From positions 57,229 through 121,228 of the forward strand of contig NZ_JBLZFZ010000018.1 in assembly GCF_050753385.1 (NCBI RefSeq): a DNA stretch of 64,000 nucleotides, in the 5' to 3' direction. Shown here piece after piece: positions 36,598 through 45,341 of the stretch. Numbering within the stretch: the stretch's first letter is position 1; each line of letters opens with the position of its first letter. The notes beneath the pieces were generated by a model. It ran no database searches. It had not been told where the DNA came from and saw nothing but the letters and a program-made list of their open reading frames with translations. The position numbers and the translations under genes are program-made. This stretch comes from Pantanalinema rosaneae. GTDB taxonomy: Bacteria; Cyanobacteriota; Cyanobacteriia; Leptolyngbyales; Leptolyngbyaceae.

Positions 36598-38046
36598 ATG
36601 GTAAGTCTCAACGCAAAACCCAGTACATCTAGCCCCGCAACAACTAAATTGCCCAAATCTCCCTTTGTATCTGCCCGTTCTAATGTCCCTGGACGGCAGG
36701 CGATCGCCTTAATTTCTGACCACGGAGACCCCGCCGCTGAAATTGGCAAAGAAGAGGCGGGCGGACAAAATGTTTATGTTCGGCAGGTGGGTGAGGCATT
36801 AGCTAAGCTCGGGTGGCAGGTCGATATGTTCACCCGCAAAGTTCGACCGGATGACCCGAAAATCGTTCAGCATTCTCCCCATTGCCGCACCATTCGGCTA
36901 ACTGCTGGCCCAGAACAATTCATTCCTCGGGATCAACTGTTTAATTACCTGCCGGAATTTGTCGAAGCATTTCAAACATTTCAAACGAAAGAAGGTACCA
37001 ATTACCCGTTAATTCATACCAACTACTGGATGTCTGCCTGGATTGGCTTACAACTCAAACAACTTAGTAATATCCAGTTAATTCACACCTACCATTCCCT
37101 GGGTGCCGTGAAATATCAGGCGGTTCCAGTTCGACCCGCGATCGCAGAAACTCGGCTGGCAGTAGAGCGAGAAATTCTGGAACTGGCAGACTGCGTAGTG
37201 GCAACCAGTCCCCAGGAACACGATACGTTACGTTCCCTGGTGTCCGATCAGGGCTGTATTGAGGTGATCCCCTGTGGAACGAATGTCGAAACCTTCCATA
37301 GCATTCCCCAAGCCGAAGCCCGGGAGCAACTAGGGTTTGCCCTGGATGAGGCGATCGTTTTGTATGTGGGTCGCTTTGATCCCCGTAAGGGCATTGAAAC
37401 CTTAGTCCGAGCTTTTGCTCAACTCCGAGCCGGTCAACGCAATGATTCTCTCGATCCAGCTAAACTCCGCCTGGTCATTGTTGGAGGTAGCGATCCCGAT
37501 CAGATTGATGGTCAGGAGCGACAACGGATCAAGGGCATCGTGCAGGAATTAGGATTAGCCGAGCAGACCCAGTTTGTCGGTCGGGTTGGTCATGATCTAC
37601 TACCGCTCTACTACACCGCTGCCGATGTTTGTGTGATCCCAAGTCACTATGAACCCTTTGGTCTGGTCGCGATCGAGGCGATGGCGTGCGGTACACCCGT
37701 AGTTGCCTCGGATGTTGGTGGTTTGAAGTTTACGGTGATTCCCGAAGAAACTGGATTACTGGCTCCGGTACAGGATGACACGGCGTTTGCTCAAGCGATC
37801 GCGCGAATCTTAAGTGATGAATTGTGGGCACGGAAACTGCGGCGGCAAGCGTCCCTGCGAGTCCAGCAAAACTTTAGTTGGTCAGGGGTAGCGGCTCGCT
37901 TAAGCGATCTGTATCGCCGCTTGTTAGCGCAATCGATTTCCCATGAAATCTTTTGGAGTGCGCCTACCGCTCAACCTGAAATCATCACTCCGGCGACGGC
38001 GCGATCGTTGGTGACTTCTACCACTCCACTAACCAAAGCCTCCTGA
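36598..38046 (+). CDS. Glycosyltransferase family 4 protein (sucrose-phosphate-synthase-like)
   Basis: A 482-aa GT4 enzyme. The N-terminal acceptor domain has ALISDHGDPAAEIGKEEAGGQNVYVRQ, as in the sucrose synthase/MshA/SPS-like group. The donor domain has YVGRFDPRKGIETLVRAFAQL, the Arg-Lys pair expected to bind nucleotide-sugar phosphate, and the signature YEPFGLVAIEAMACGTPVVASDVGG. It likely transfers a sugar in glycan or compatible-solute synthesis; the exact reaction is not assigned. An N-terminal 30-residue Ser/Pro-rich tail is unusual. Confidence 0.88.
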   Translation: MVSLNAKPSTSSPATTKLPKSPFVSARSNVPGRQAIALISDHGDPAAEIGKEEAGGQNVYVRQVGEALAKLGWQVDMFTRKVRPDDPKIVQHSPHCRTIRLTAGPEQFIPRDQLFNYLPEFVEAFQTFQTKEGTNYPLIHTNYWMSAWIGLQLKQLSNIQLIHTYHSLGAVKYQAVPVRPAIAETRLAVEREILELADCVVATSPQEHDTLRSLVSDQGCIEVIPCGTNVETFHSIPQAEAREQLGFALDEAIVLYVGRFDPRKGIETLVRAFAQLRAGQRNDSLDPAKLRLVIVGGSDPDQIDGQERQRIKGIVQELGLAEQTQFVGRVGHDLLPLYYTAADVCVIPSHYEPFGLVAIEAMACGTPVVASDVGGLKFTVIPEETGLLAPVQDDTAFAQAIARILSDELWARKLRRQASLRVQQNFSWSGVAARLSDLYRRLLAQSISHEIFWSAPTAQPEIITPATARSLVTSTTPLTKAS

Positions 38047-38073
38047 GCCTGACTCAACTCGCTCAACCTTAAG

Positions 38074-38100
38074 CAGGTACGACCGTTCGTGCCTGTTTTT
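38074..38100 (+). terminator. Intrinsic terminator after the GT4 gene
   Basis: CAGG-T-ACG pairs with CGT-G-CCTG around a short loop and is followed by five T residues. It lies about 30 bp after the stop codon. Confidence 0.75.
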
Positions 38101-38190
38101 GTCTGTTTAGATGCCAGAACGATGTGATCAGCCTGTGCCCGATTTCAACTAGGATAATCAAGAATGACCTTTTAACCAACGTGCCATCCC

Positions 38191-39381
38191 ATGACTCTTG
38201 CGCCGCACAAGAAGGCTAAAGCACTCAAGCCCTCCAGTCGTCGTCCTGCGAAAGAACTGTGTAGTGAATGTGGACTGTGCGACACCTATTACATTCATTA
38301 TGTCAAGTCAGCCTGTGCGTTTCTCAATCAACAAATTGCTGACTTAGAAGCGACGATTCATGGACGCAGCCGCAACCTGGACAACCAGGATGAATGGTAT
38401 TTCGGAGTCAGCCAGGATATGATGGCAGCCCGGAAACAAGAACCGATTCCGGGAGCGCAATGGACGGGCATTGTTAGCACGATCGCGATCGAAATGTTGA
38501 CGCGCGGCATGGTGGAAGGTGTCGTCTGTGTGCAGAATACCGAGGACGATCGCTTTCAACCGAAACCCGTGATTGCCCGGACACCGGAAGAAATTTTGGC
38601 AGCTCGGGTCAACAAGCCAACCCTGTCCCCCAATTTGTCGGTGTTGGAGCAGATCGAACAGTCCGGCATGAAACGGTTGTTGGTGATTGGGGTCGGTTGC
38701 CAAATTCAAGCGCTGCGAGCCGTAGAACAAGAGTTGGGCTTAGAAAAGCTGTATGTGTTAGGCACCCCCTGCGTCGATAACGTCACCCGCGCCGGATTAC
38801 AGAAGTTTCTGGATACCACCAGCCGATCGCCCTCCACGGTGGTCTACTACGAGTTCATGCAGGATTTCCGGGTGCATTTCAAGCATGAGGATGGCTCAAC
38901 GGAAACAGTGCCCTTCTTTGGACTGAATACTAAGGAACTGAAGGATGTGTTTGCCCCGTCCTGCATGAGTTGTTTCGATTACGTCAACTCTTTAGCGGAT
39001 CTAGTCGTCGGCTACATGGGTGCCCCGTTTGGCTGGCAGTGGATTGTGGTGCGGAACGATCGCGGTCAAGAAATGTTGGATCTGGTGCAGGATCAAATTG
39101 ATACACAGCCTGTCGATTCTAAGGGCGATCGCCGGAATGCTGTCCAGCAAAGCATCCCTGCCTATGACAAGGGAGTAACGTTGCCAATGTGGGCAGCCAA
39201 ACTGATGGGTGTTGTGATTGAACGCGTGGGACCGAAGGGATTGGAGTATGCGCGGTTCTCGATCGACTCCCACTTCACCCGCAACTACCTGTACGTCAAA
39301 CGGCATCATCCGGAGATTTTGGATGCCCATGTGCCGGAGTACGCGAAACGGATTGTTGGTCAGTACAAGCTGCCGGATTAA
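38191..39381 (+). CDS. bciB: 3,8-divinyl (proto)chlorophyllide a 8-vinyl reductase, BciB type
   Basis: A 396-aa member of the F420-hydrogenase/dehydrogenase beta-subunit family that matches the cyanobacterial BciB group (Slr1923-like). It starts with a ferredoxin-like cluster motif (ELCSECGLCDTYY), and further Cys are in GVGCQIQAL, LGTPCVDNVTRAG and FAPSCMSCFDYVN, as needed for [4Fe-4S] centres and FAD. The enzyme reduces the 8-vinyl group in chlorophyll synthesis with reduced ferredoxin. Related plant enzymes reduce 7-hydroxymethyl chlorophyll a, so that alternative cannot be wholly excluded. Confidence 0.88.
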   Translation: MTLAPHKKAKALKPSSRRPAKELCSECGLCDTYYIHYVKSACAFLNQQIADLEATIHGRSRNLDNQDEWYFGVSQDMMAARKQEPIPGAQWTGIVSTIAIEMLTRGMVEGVVCVQNTEDDRFQPKPVIARTPEEILAARVNKPTLSPNLSVLEQIEQSGMKRLLVIGVGCQIQALRAVEQELGLEKLYVLGTPCVDNVTRAGLQKFLDTTSRSPSTVVYYEFMQDFRVHFKHEDGSTETVPFFGLNTKELKDVFAPSCMSCFDYVNSLADLVVGYMGAPFGWQWIVVRNDRGQEMLDLVQDQIDTQPVDSKGDRRNAVQQSIPAYDKGVTLPMWAAKLMGVVIERVGPKGLEYARFSIDSHFTRNYLYVKRHHPEILDAHVPEYAKRIVGQYKLPD

Positions 39382-39389
39382 CTGGAGGC

Positions 39390-39410
39390 GGGCGAATGGT
39401 TAGTTCGCCC
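39390..39410. terminator. Bidirectional hairpin between bciB and the LysR gene
   Basis: GGGCGAA pairs perfectly with TTCGCCC across 7 bases. An A/T-rich tail follows on the + strand side. It lies between convergent stops and may terminate both genes. The same hairpin type occurs at 9867-9886. Confidence 0.6.
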
Positions 39411-39415
39411 CAAAA

Positions 39416-40375
39416 TTATTTTCCTTCGGGATCAGCTTTCGGGCCGTAGTTAAACAAATCGTGGAACGCCGTTTCTTCCGCGACCGTCTTACCTTCATTC
39501 ATCAGGTAATCGAAGAAGGTTTGGGCAATAATCGATAGCTGCTTACCCGCCGGGTAGACGATATACCAGTAGCGCTGAATTGGAAAGCTTTCGGCATCCA
39601 GAATCGTTAATGGGCTACTCTGCCCTTCTAATGCCATCGTATGCAGTGATAGCACCGAGATGCCTAACCCCCCCGCGATCGCCTGTTTAATCGCTTCATT
39701 ACTGCCTAAATCCAGTTTGACTTTCAGTTCCAGGCCCTGATCATCAAACAAGCGTTGCACCGCTTTCCGAGTCCCCGAACCCGGTTCCCGCATAATAAAC
39801 GGTTCTTCGGCTAACTGCTTCAGGGGAATATTCTTCTCGTTTGCTAGAGGATGATTTCGCCAGGCCAGCACTACTAACGGATTTTCCAAAAATGGATGGA
39901 TGGAAACATCCAGGTCTTCCGGGGGCTGACTGAGGATGTAAAGATCATCCCGGTTATCGACTAAGTTTTCGATCACCCGCTCATGGTTGTTGACGGTCAG
40001 AGACACATCAATGCCGGGATAGCGTTGGCAGAAGGGGCCCAGTAAGCGGGGAATCACATACTTCGCAGTGGTGACGACCGCCAGCCGCAGTGACCCTTGT
40101 TTGAGTCCTTTTAAGTCGGCGATCGCAATTTCAAACTGGGACAGGCGATCGAAGATTTCCCGGCAGGTCGTATACAGTTCCTTGCCTGCCTCGGTTAAGT
40201 ACAATCGTTTCCCGACCTGTTCAAACAACGGCAGCCCCACGACCTTGGACAGTTGCTTGACCTGCATGGATACCGTCGGTTGGGTTAAGAACAATTCCTC
40301 AGCCGCGCGGGTGAAACTATTGTGGCGAGCGACAGCTTCAAAAACTTTAAGCTGATGGAGAGTGGCTTGTCTCAA
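39416..40375 (-). CDS. LysR-family transcriptional regulator, CmpR/CcmR (NdhR) type
   Basis: A 319-aa LysR regulator. The winged-helix domain (about 5-65, TLHQLKVFEAVARHNSFTRAAEEL) and co-inducer domain (about 95-300) closely resemble the cyanobacterial CmpR/CcmR group controlling inorganic-carbon uptake. The start is a TTG at 40375, supported by AGGAGA 8 bp upstream and by family members beginning MRQATLHQLK. Which paralogue it is cannot be told here; no bicarbonate transporter gene is adjacent. It is divergent from a fasciclin gene, with LysR-box-like dyads between them. Confidence 0.87.
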   Translation of the reverse strand: MRQATLHQLKVFEAVARHNSFTRAAEELFLTQPTVSMQVKQLSKVVGLPLFEQVGKRLYLTEAGKELYTTCREIFDRLSQFEIAIADLKGLKQGSLRLAVVTTAKYVIPRLLGPFCQRYPGIDVSLTVNNHERVIENLVDNRDDLYILSQPPEDLDVSIHPFLENPLVVLAWRNHPLANEKNIPLKQLAEEPFIMREPGSGTRKAVQRLFDDQGLELKVKLDLGSNEAIKQAIAGGLGISVLSLHTMALEGQSSPLTILDAESFPIQRYWYIVYPAGKQLSIIAQTFFDYLMNEGKTVAEETAFHDLFNYGPKADPEGK

Positions 40376-40401
40376 GAGCGAGTCTCCTGATGAAGTGGAT
40401 C

Positions 40402-40439
40402 ATAGATAATATTCTATTTTAGCAATCAAAAACAATGAT
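40402..40439. promoter_or_regulatory. Putative LysR-type operator (two dyads)
   Basis: ATAGATAATATTCTAT (40402-40417) has a 5-bp inverted repeat, and ATC-N9-GAT (40425-40439) fits the LysR-box pattern. Both sit 27-64 bp upstream of the LysR start, where autoregulatory sites usually lie. Confidence 0.45.
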
Positions 40440-40579
40440 TTTTATTTATAACTTTCCCCAGTATAGTTCTAATTAAGAGTCTATGCTCCCTTCCATGAGG
40501 CGTTGCACAGTCCAGTCATTAATTTTTCTCCGAGTGTGTAACGCCTTTCCTCATACGCGTGACCAATCTAGTTAAACAC

Positions 40580-40981
40580 ATGGCTGACATTGTTGAGATT
40601 GCAGTTGGGGCAGGTGCGTTTAATACCTTAGTTGCCGCTGTCCAGGCAGCAGGCTTAGTCGAAACGCTAAAGAGTCCTGGGCCGTTTACGGTATTTGCAC
40701 CCAATGATGAGGCATTTGCTAAGCTACCGCCAGGAACAGTCCAAACCCTTGTTCAAAATATTCCCCAATTAACTAGAATATTAACCTTTCATGTGGTTCC
40801 TGGCAGATTGAAACAAGCCGACCTGGCTCAGTTAGGAACCGTGACCTCGGTAGAGGGTTCACCGATCAAGATTGATTGTTCCGATGGTTTTGAAGTGAAG
40901 AATGCCACGGTCGTTGCGGCGGATATTGAAGCAGACAATGGCATCATTCACGTCCTCGATCGCGTGATTTTAATGGGATAG
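40580..40981 (+). CDS. Fasciclin (FAS1) domain protein
   Basis: A 133-aa single-FAS1-domain protein. The H1 and H2 boxes are readable as TVFAPNDEAFAKLP and NGIIHVLDRVIL. It lacks a signal peptide when started at ATG 40580 (MADIVEIAVGAG), the usual start; an in-frame GTG at 40559 would add 7 residues. Small soluble FAS1 proteins are common in cyanobacteria and thought to act in adhesion or stress, without known mechanism. Confidence 0.88.
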   Translation: MADIVEIAVGAGAFNTLVAAVQAAGLVETLKSPGPFTVFAPNDEAFAKLPPGTVQTLVQNIPQLTRILTFHVVPGRLKQADLAQLGTVTSVEGSPIKIDCSDGFEVKNATVVAADIEADNGIIHVLDRVILMG

Positions 40982-41129
40982 TTTGGGTTTCTAGTTGGCT
41001 GGATTCATCGCTCGGTACCTTGTCACCAAAGCGCGGGGTGTGTCAATCGCACCCCTTTTTTATGGGTTTAGGTCAGCCAAAGGAGCGGGTAGAGGAATAG
41101 GATCTTTACCCCCAACCCGCAACATTGGC

Positions 41130-42857
41130 TTAATAGTGATTGCCGACTTTGCGATGGTGAACGGCGGTCATCGCATCCACTTTAGACACCCGCCCGGAGT
41201 TGACGGTGCTGTAGACAATCCAGTGGTCGCTACATTCCATCCGGCTGGTGACTTCACATTCCAGGTATGCCAGAGCATCTGCCAGAATCGGGGAACCATT
41301 GGTGGCTGGGTAGGTTTTGACATCGGCAAACCGATCGGCTCCCGGTGGGAATCGTTTCAGGAAGTGTTTCATTAAGACCTGATAGTTCCCTTCTGCCAGC
41401 ACATTCAGGACAAAGTGATCCCCGACATGCATAAAGGTTTCGATCGCCCGATCTTTTGCCACCGCGATCGAAATTCCCAGGGGTTCAAAGCTGGCTTGAG
41501 CCACCCAGGAAGCCAACATGGCACTAGAAGCCTCCCCTTTCTGAGCGGTGATGATGTAAAGTCCGCCACTAATCCGCCCCAGCGCTTTATCCAGATCGCC
41601 ATCCAGGGATTTCATTTGCTTGATGCTGCGATCGCGGGTTAGCCATTGCCCCAGGTCGGTTCCGGCTTCGGTACAGAGTTGGTAGGTGGCGATCGTCGGC
41701 GTTTCCTTAATCAGAATCGGTTGGAAAGCTTCCACAATTCCGGCTTCCTGAAACTTATTGCGGAGTGGATAGACGGATTCATCGTCACCCCCACCCGTTT
41801 CAAACAACCCGAAGGCTTGCTTGGCATGGGTGGATGCCAGAATCGTACTGAGTAGGGCATGGGTCTGCGCCGCATAATCCCCCGACTGGGGCGGCATCCC
41901 AATGACGATTCCCGAGGCTAAATCGACCAATCCCCGCACTTCCTGAGTATCAACGGTGCGTAAATCCACTAAATCGACGGCAACCCCTGTTTTGCCAATG
42001 CCATTGGCGATCGACTGGGCTAAGCGATCGCTATCCCCGTATTCCGAGACGTAGAACACAACGACCAGCGTTTCCGCTTTTGCCTGTGCCTGACTCCACT
42101 CTCGGTAGCGTCCCACCAGTTCCGGCACATGGTGTTGCAGCAAGGGACCATGCCCGGTGGCGATCAGTCGAATCTCCCCTAAATCCCCCATGCGCTTGAG
42201 CGCTGACAGTACCGATCGGGCATTCGGACCCATTAAGCAGTCGTAATAGGTCTGAAAATCGGCTTCCAGCAGTTCCAGCTTTTCATCAAAGGTATCGTCA
42301 TCGCAGTAGTGCATGCCAAAGGCATCGCAGGTGTAAAGAATCTGCGTTTTATGGTCGTAGGTAAAGATGGTGTCAGGCCAGTGCAGGTTGGGAGCCGAGA
42401 CAAATTCCAGGACGTGACCATTGCCTAAATCTAAGCGATCACCATTCTTAACGATCTTGCGCTCAAACGGCTGATGAATCAGATCTTCCAGAAATTGGAT
42501 GGCGACCTTCGCACCCACTACGATCGCCTGGGGAGCCAGTTCTAGAACCTCTTTGACCAAGCCACTGTGATCCGGTTCGGTGTGACTGATGATCAGGTAA
42601 TCGATTTTCGTGGGGTCAATCTTGCCCCGCAATGTATCCAGATAAAGTTGCTGAAACTTGGCATGGGAGGTATCAATCAGGGCAACTTTTTCACCTTGAA
42701 TTAAGAAAGAGTTATAGGTTGTACCATTCGTGAGGGCAAATTCAATATCGAAGCGATCGCGATCCCAGTCTAAGGAACGGAATGCCGTGGTGTCGTCAGC
42801 TAACTCAAGGGTTTGCATTGTCAACCGGGCTGAAGCGCGTTCTGTAAGTGCGACCAT
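41130..42857 (-). CDS. flv3: Flavodiiron protein Flv3
   Basis: A 575-aa diflavin flavoprotein with the same three modules as Flv1: diiron beta-lactamase-like (about 1-250), flavodoxin-like (about 265-400, VVFYVSEYGDSDRL) and flavin reductase (about 430-575). Here the canonical ligands are intact: SHTEPDHSG, DAFGMHYCD and GHGPLLQHH. The N-terminal part (FRSLDWDRDRFDIEFALTNGTTYNSF) matches Flv3. With Flv1 it protects photosystem I by reducing oxygen to water. ATG 42857 is chosen because GGGAGG lies 7 bp upstream; a TTG at 42875 is rejected. Confidence 0.92.
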   Translation of the reverse strand: MVALTERASARLTMQTLELADDTTAFRSLDWDRDRFDIEFALTNGTTYNSFLIQGEKVALIDTSHAKFQQLYLDTLRGKIDPTKIDYLIISHTEPDHSGLVKEVLELAPQAIVVGAKVAIQFLEDLIHQPFERKIVKNGDRLDLGNGHVLEFVSAPNLHWPDTIFTYDHKTQILYTCDAFGMHYCDDDTFDEKLELLEADFQTYYDCLMGPNARSVLSALKRMGDLGEIRLIATGHGPLLQHHVPELVGRYREWSQAQAKAETLVVVFYVSEYGDSDRLAQSIANGIGKTGVAVDLVDLRTVDTQEVRGLVDLASGIVIGMPPQSGDYAAQTHALLSTILASTHAKQAFGLFETGGGDDESVYPLRNKFQEAGIVEAFQPILIKETPTIATYQLCTEAGTDLGQWLTRDRSIKQMKSLDGDLDKALGRISGGLYIITAQKGEASSAMLASWVAQASFEPLGISIAVAKDRAIETFMHVGDHFVLNVLAEGNYQVLMKHFLKRFPPGADRFADVKTYPATNGSPILADALAYLECEVTSRMECSDHWIVYSTVNSGRVSKVDAMTAVHHRKVGNHY

Positions 42858-43100
42858 GCATGAACCTCCCTGCAAACAATTTACAGCAATATCAGCTCTT
42901 CCCTATTATGAGTCCGAGCTACCTATAATTGTAAAGTTTTGTTAGCCAAAGTAATTGATTAATTTGGCTTATCTATTTCTGCGCCCAGATTCCCGAGCAA
43001 TGCCAACAATCATTTTTCAGCGATCGTTGTTCATGGTGTTAGATGGCGATCGCTGGCTTGAAGCAATTCATCAGCATGGTGTGTTCCCAAAATGTCTCTA

Positions 43101-43535
43101 TTAAAGTCCAACTGTCCAATCTTCAAGCACTAACCCTGCCACTTTACTAAAGTCCCGATGATTACGAGTCAACAAAATTAAGTTGCGAGATAAAGCAATT
43201 GCCGCGATCCGCGCATCCATTTTTGCTAATTGAATTCGTTGAGATTCTAATTCAGCGTAGGCTGTAGCGGCACTGGCATCAAACGGAGCAACGGGTAACA
43301 CCTTGAAGTCGCTTACTACTCGTGCCATTATTTCGTATCCCTTCACCACCTGGTTCAGAGTACGAGCGCGATTGATATAAGCGTGGCTGCCAAGCATTTG
43401 CTCATGGAACGTCACAACAGATGCTGCAAAGTCTAATAGCGAGTGCTGTGCCATCCGCTTTGTCAGATTGTTGTAATCCTCCCCGATCTGGCGTTGCAGA
43501 ATACTTAAATGGTCAGTGTCTAACAAATATTTCAT
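43101..43535 (-). CDS. vapC: VapC-like PIN-domain toxin
   Basis: A 144-aa PIN-domain protein. The acidic nuclease residues appear as Asp in YLLDTDHL, Glu in TFHEQML and Asp in AKMDARIAA, and the last motif is TRNHRDF. PIN toxins of type II systems cleave tRNA or rRNA. The ATG overlaps the stop of the upstream small gene by 4 bp (ATGA), the usual antitoxin-toxin arrangement. It appears intact. Confidence 0.85.
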   Translation of the reverse strand: MKYLLDTDHLSILQRQIGEDYNNLTKRMAQHSLLDFAASVVTFHEQMLGSHAYINRARTLNQVVKGYEIMARVVSDFKVLPVAPFDASAATAYAELESQRIQLAKMDARIAAIALSRNLILLTRNHRDFSKVAGLVLEDWTVGL

Positions 43536-43744
43536 AGCTCATCTGATGCTTCGAGCAGAGACTCATCTCCCTGGCGAATTGCTCGTCCATAAGTGAGTAC
43601 TTCCTCAAAGGCAGGCTCATCCTTGAATGATCCTGTAATTTGTTGCAGCCAATTCGTCTGCTGAGGAATGACAATTTGCTGCTGCAACTGGGCGATCGCG
43701 GCTTCTACTGCTGCAAGCCGTTCCTCTAACGAAGTATTAGCCAT
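43532..43744 (-). CDS. Probable antitoxin partner of the PIN toxin
   Basis: A 70-aa acidic protein (MANTSLEERLAAVEAAIAQLQQQI...) with a coiled-coil N-terminal half and the segment FEEVLTYGRAIRQGDESLLE. It overlaps the PIN toxin start by 4 bp. No DNA-binding fold is recognised, but small coiled-coil partners of this kind accompany cyanobacterial PIN genes. Start ATG 43744 has AAGGA upstream at good spacing; ATG 43753 is possible. Confidence 0.65.
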   Translation of the reverse strand: MANTSLEERLAAVEAAIAQLQQQIVIPQQTNWLQQITGSFKDEPAFEEVLTYGRAIRQGDESLLEASDEL

Positions 43745-43892
43745 TTTTGCCATCCTTACTTGCTGAGTGCTGTTGAAAATCGAGTTTACATCGCTCTCAT
43801 CTCGATAATTCCATTCAACTGCCGCGATCGCCAACTAACAACGTTATTGTCCACGCCCTGGTTTACAATCTGCAAAACCCAACGCTTCTGAA

Positions 43893-43958
43893 TCAAGGAA
43901 GCTGGCGATCGCCAATCGGCAACTGCAATGCCTGATTTTGTAGCTCTTGTAACGTCAT
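43893..43958 (-). pseudogene. Remnant of a small antitoxin-like gene
   Basis: A 21-codon frame MTLQELQNQALQLPIGDRQLP resembles the N-terminus of the very common short cyanobacterial proteins that begin MTLQEL...LP..DRWQLV and pair with toxins, but it stops early. Downstream, another frame gives a longer open stretch, suggesting a frameshift. It may be the trace of a second toxin-antitoxin module. Confidence 0.35.
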
Positions 43959-44251
43959 CAGCCCTTTCCCTGGCAACTCTTGATCTATTTTAGATTGCTG
44001 TTGTCTCTGTCAACCTGAAAATACTCTGACTAAGGAGATCGTGCCACCTAACTTGAATACTGATAGCTCAGCTTTCGGCTGCACCCCAACCGATTGTCCT
44101 GCGGCATAACAGTTAAATTGAGCGGCAGGCGCTCGCCTTTCAACTCAAACTAAAAATATCAAAATTTTGTCTGCTCCAATGATTTGTTATGCCCTAATCA
44201 CCATCAATTGATAACTTCTGCGAACTTCGCGATATTGACATAAGAAACTTC

Positions 44252-44878
44252 TCACCCTTTTAATTTTCTATACACATTCCTACGCATTATATAGTCACTA
44301 TGATTAGGCGTAATATTCCAAATAGCAAAGATTATTTCCTCTTCGTTAAATCCCTTAGCTTCAAAAAATTCGATTTTCTGTTTTAGCTCTGCATTTTCAG
44401 ATTCATGTTCGCGATAAGATTGCTCTCCTTCTTTTGCTCCACTTTCTCTTGCTCTCTTTAAATCTTCTTTTGTTGCAGTCATTCCGCTAGAGAAATAAAG
44501 CTCTGCTGCCTTTCCTATACCGTATGTCCAACCATAAACAAAAGTAGATCCTACTAATCCTCCTGCACCTGGCAAGCCAATTTTAAATAAAGCCAAAATT
44601 GTTTGCTGTCCGAGAAAGCCACCACCAATTACAGCTACGATTTCACCCACCGATTTTTCGCTAATCTTATAGCCATAAATATTGCCAATCGCTCTAACCA
44701 TAAGGTACTGAACTGGTGTGATGGTAAAAATATCGGCAAATGGAACAGGCGCGAGTGCCAGGGCAGCAGCAGCACCACCAGCGATTACTCTGATTTGAGA
44801 GCAAAGCTTCTGCCTCTCCTCATCATTGCAATCTGAGAAGTCTCCGTTAATGTAGCTCCAGATTTCATCTAAATTCAT
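44252..44878 (-). CDS. DUF697-like protein with coiled-coil tail
   Basis: A 208-aa protein. The first 140 residues contain two or three hydrophobic helices and match the DUF697 pattern (AAAALALAPVPFADIFTITPVQYLMVRAIGNIYGY, VYGWTYGIGKAAELYF) often fused to or next to GTPases of the YeeP/Era-like kind; here no GTPase is attached. The C-terminal 65 residues form a charged coiled coil (REHESENAELKQKIEFFEAKG). The gene is much more AT-rich than the surroundings, as is the flanking DNA, suggesting horizontal origin. Confidence 0.72.
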   Translation of the reverse strand: MNLDEIWSYINGDFSDCNDEERQKLCSQIRVIAGGAAAALALAPVPFADIFTITPVQYLMVRAIGNIYGYKISEKSVGEIVAVIGGGFLGQQTILALFKIGLPGAGGLVGSTFVYGWTYGIGKAAELYFSSGMTATKEDLKRARESGAKEGEQSYREHESENAELKQKIEFFEAKGFNEEEIIFAIWNITPNHSDYIMRRNVYRKLKG

Positions 44879-45341
44879 AGACGTATTTAATCACAACTTT
44901 AAGGGATACCCTGAATACTTTTTATCTTTCTTTGTTTGCCTAGAGCCTAGACAGTGCTCTCAACAGGAACCTTACTTGACTCCGCAGTTCGACATGACTT
45001 GTAATTAGAGCGACATTATCTACCGATTCACCCTATTAGGGGAATTAGGTGGAATAGAATCTGCCTAAGATCCTAAAATCAAGAATTAGATAGATAGATT
45101 TCTGCATAATAGCCATTACGGAAGGAGTTATGCAGAAAACTTTAGTAATTTTTCAGATAAGGAAATTTACTATGGATGCGGCTATTGCTTCCAGGTCAGT
45201 CTGGACAAATGAAAACAAATTGTAGAACTTGGAACTCTGTCCTGATCGGTGGTGGAGCAAGTACAGGCGCTTCACCTAAACCACAACTCCAGTTCGCTGA
45301 CGATGGGAGCGATCGCCCCTGCAACCTCTCTGAACCTTTTT
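44879..45341. other. AT-rich intergenic region with a strong hairpin
   Basis: About 460 bp without a convincing gene. It contains a perfect 11-bp inverted repeat (45099-45138, separate entry) and then grades into the 21-bp tandem array. The base composition before 45240 resembles the DUF697 gene. Confidence 0.4.
45099..45138 (+). repeat. Perfect 11-bp inverted repeat with ribosome-binding sequence in the loop
   Basis: TTTCTGCATAA at 45099-45109 pairs with TTATGCAGAAA at 45128-45138; the 18-nt loop carries GGAAGGAG. An ATG at 45130, inside the 3' stem arm, opens a 31-codon frame (MQKTLVIFQIRKFTM..., to 45225). It could be a structured leader, a terminator-like hairpin or the end of a lost mobile element. 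Confidence 0.45.

Noticed and set aside
37631..37649. TGTGATCCCAAGTCAC as a CRP-like site
   Set aside because: The spacer is 7 instead of 6, and it lies deep inside a glycosyltransferase coding sequence.
41000..41129. Short frame between the fasciclin gene and flv3 (GFIARYLVTKARG...)
   Set aside because: It runs into the antisense of flv3 and has no recognisable similarity; the GGGGTG...CACCCC-like stretch around 41036-41056 is more likely terminator sequence.
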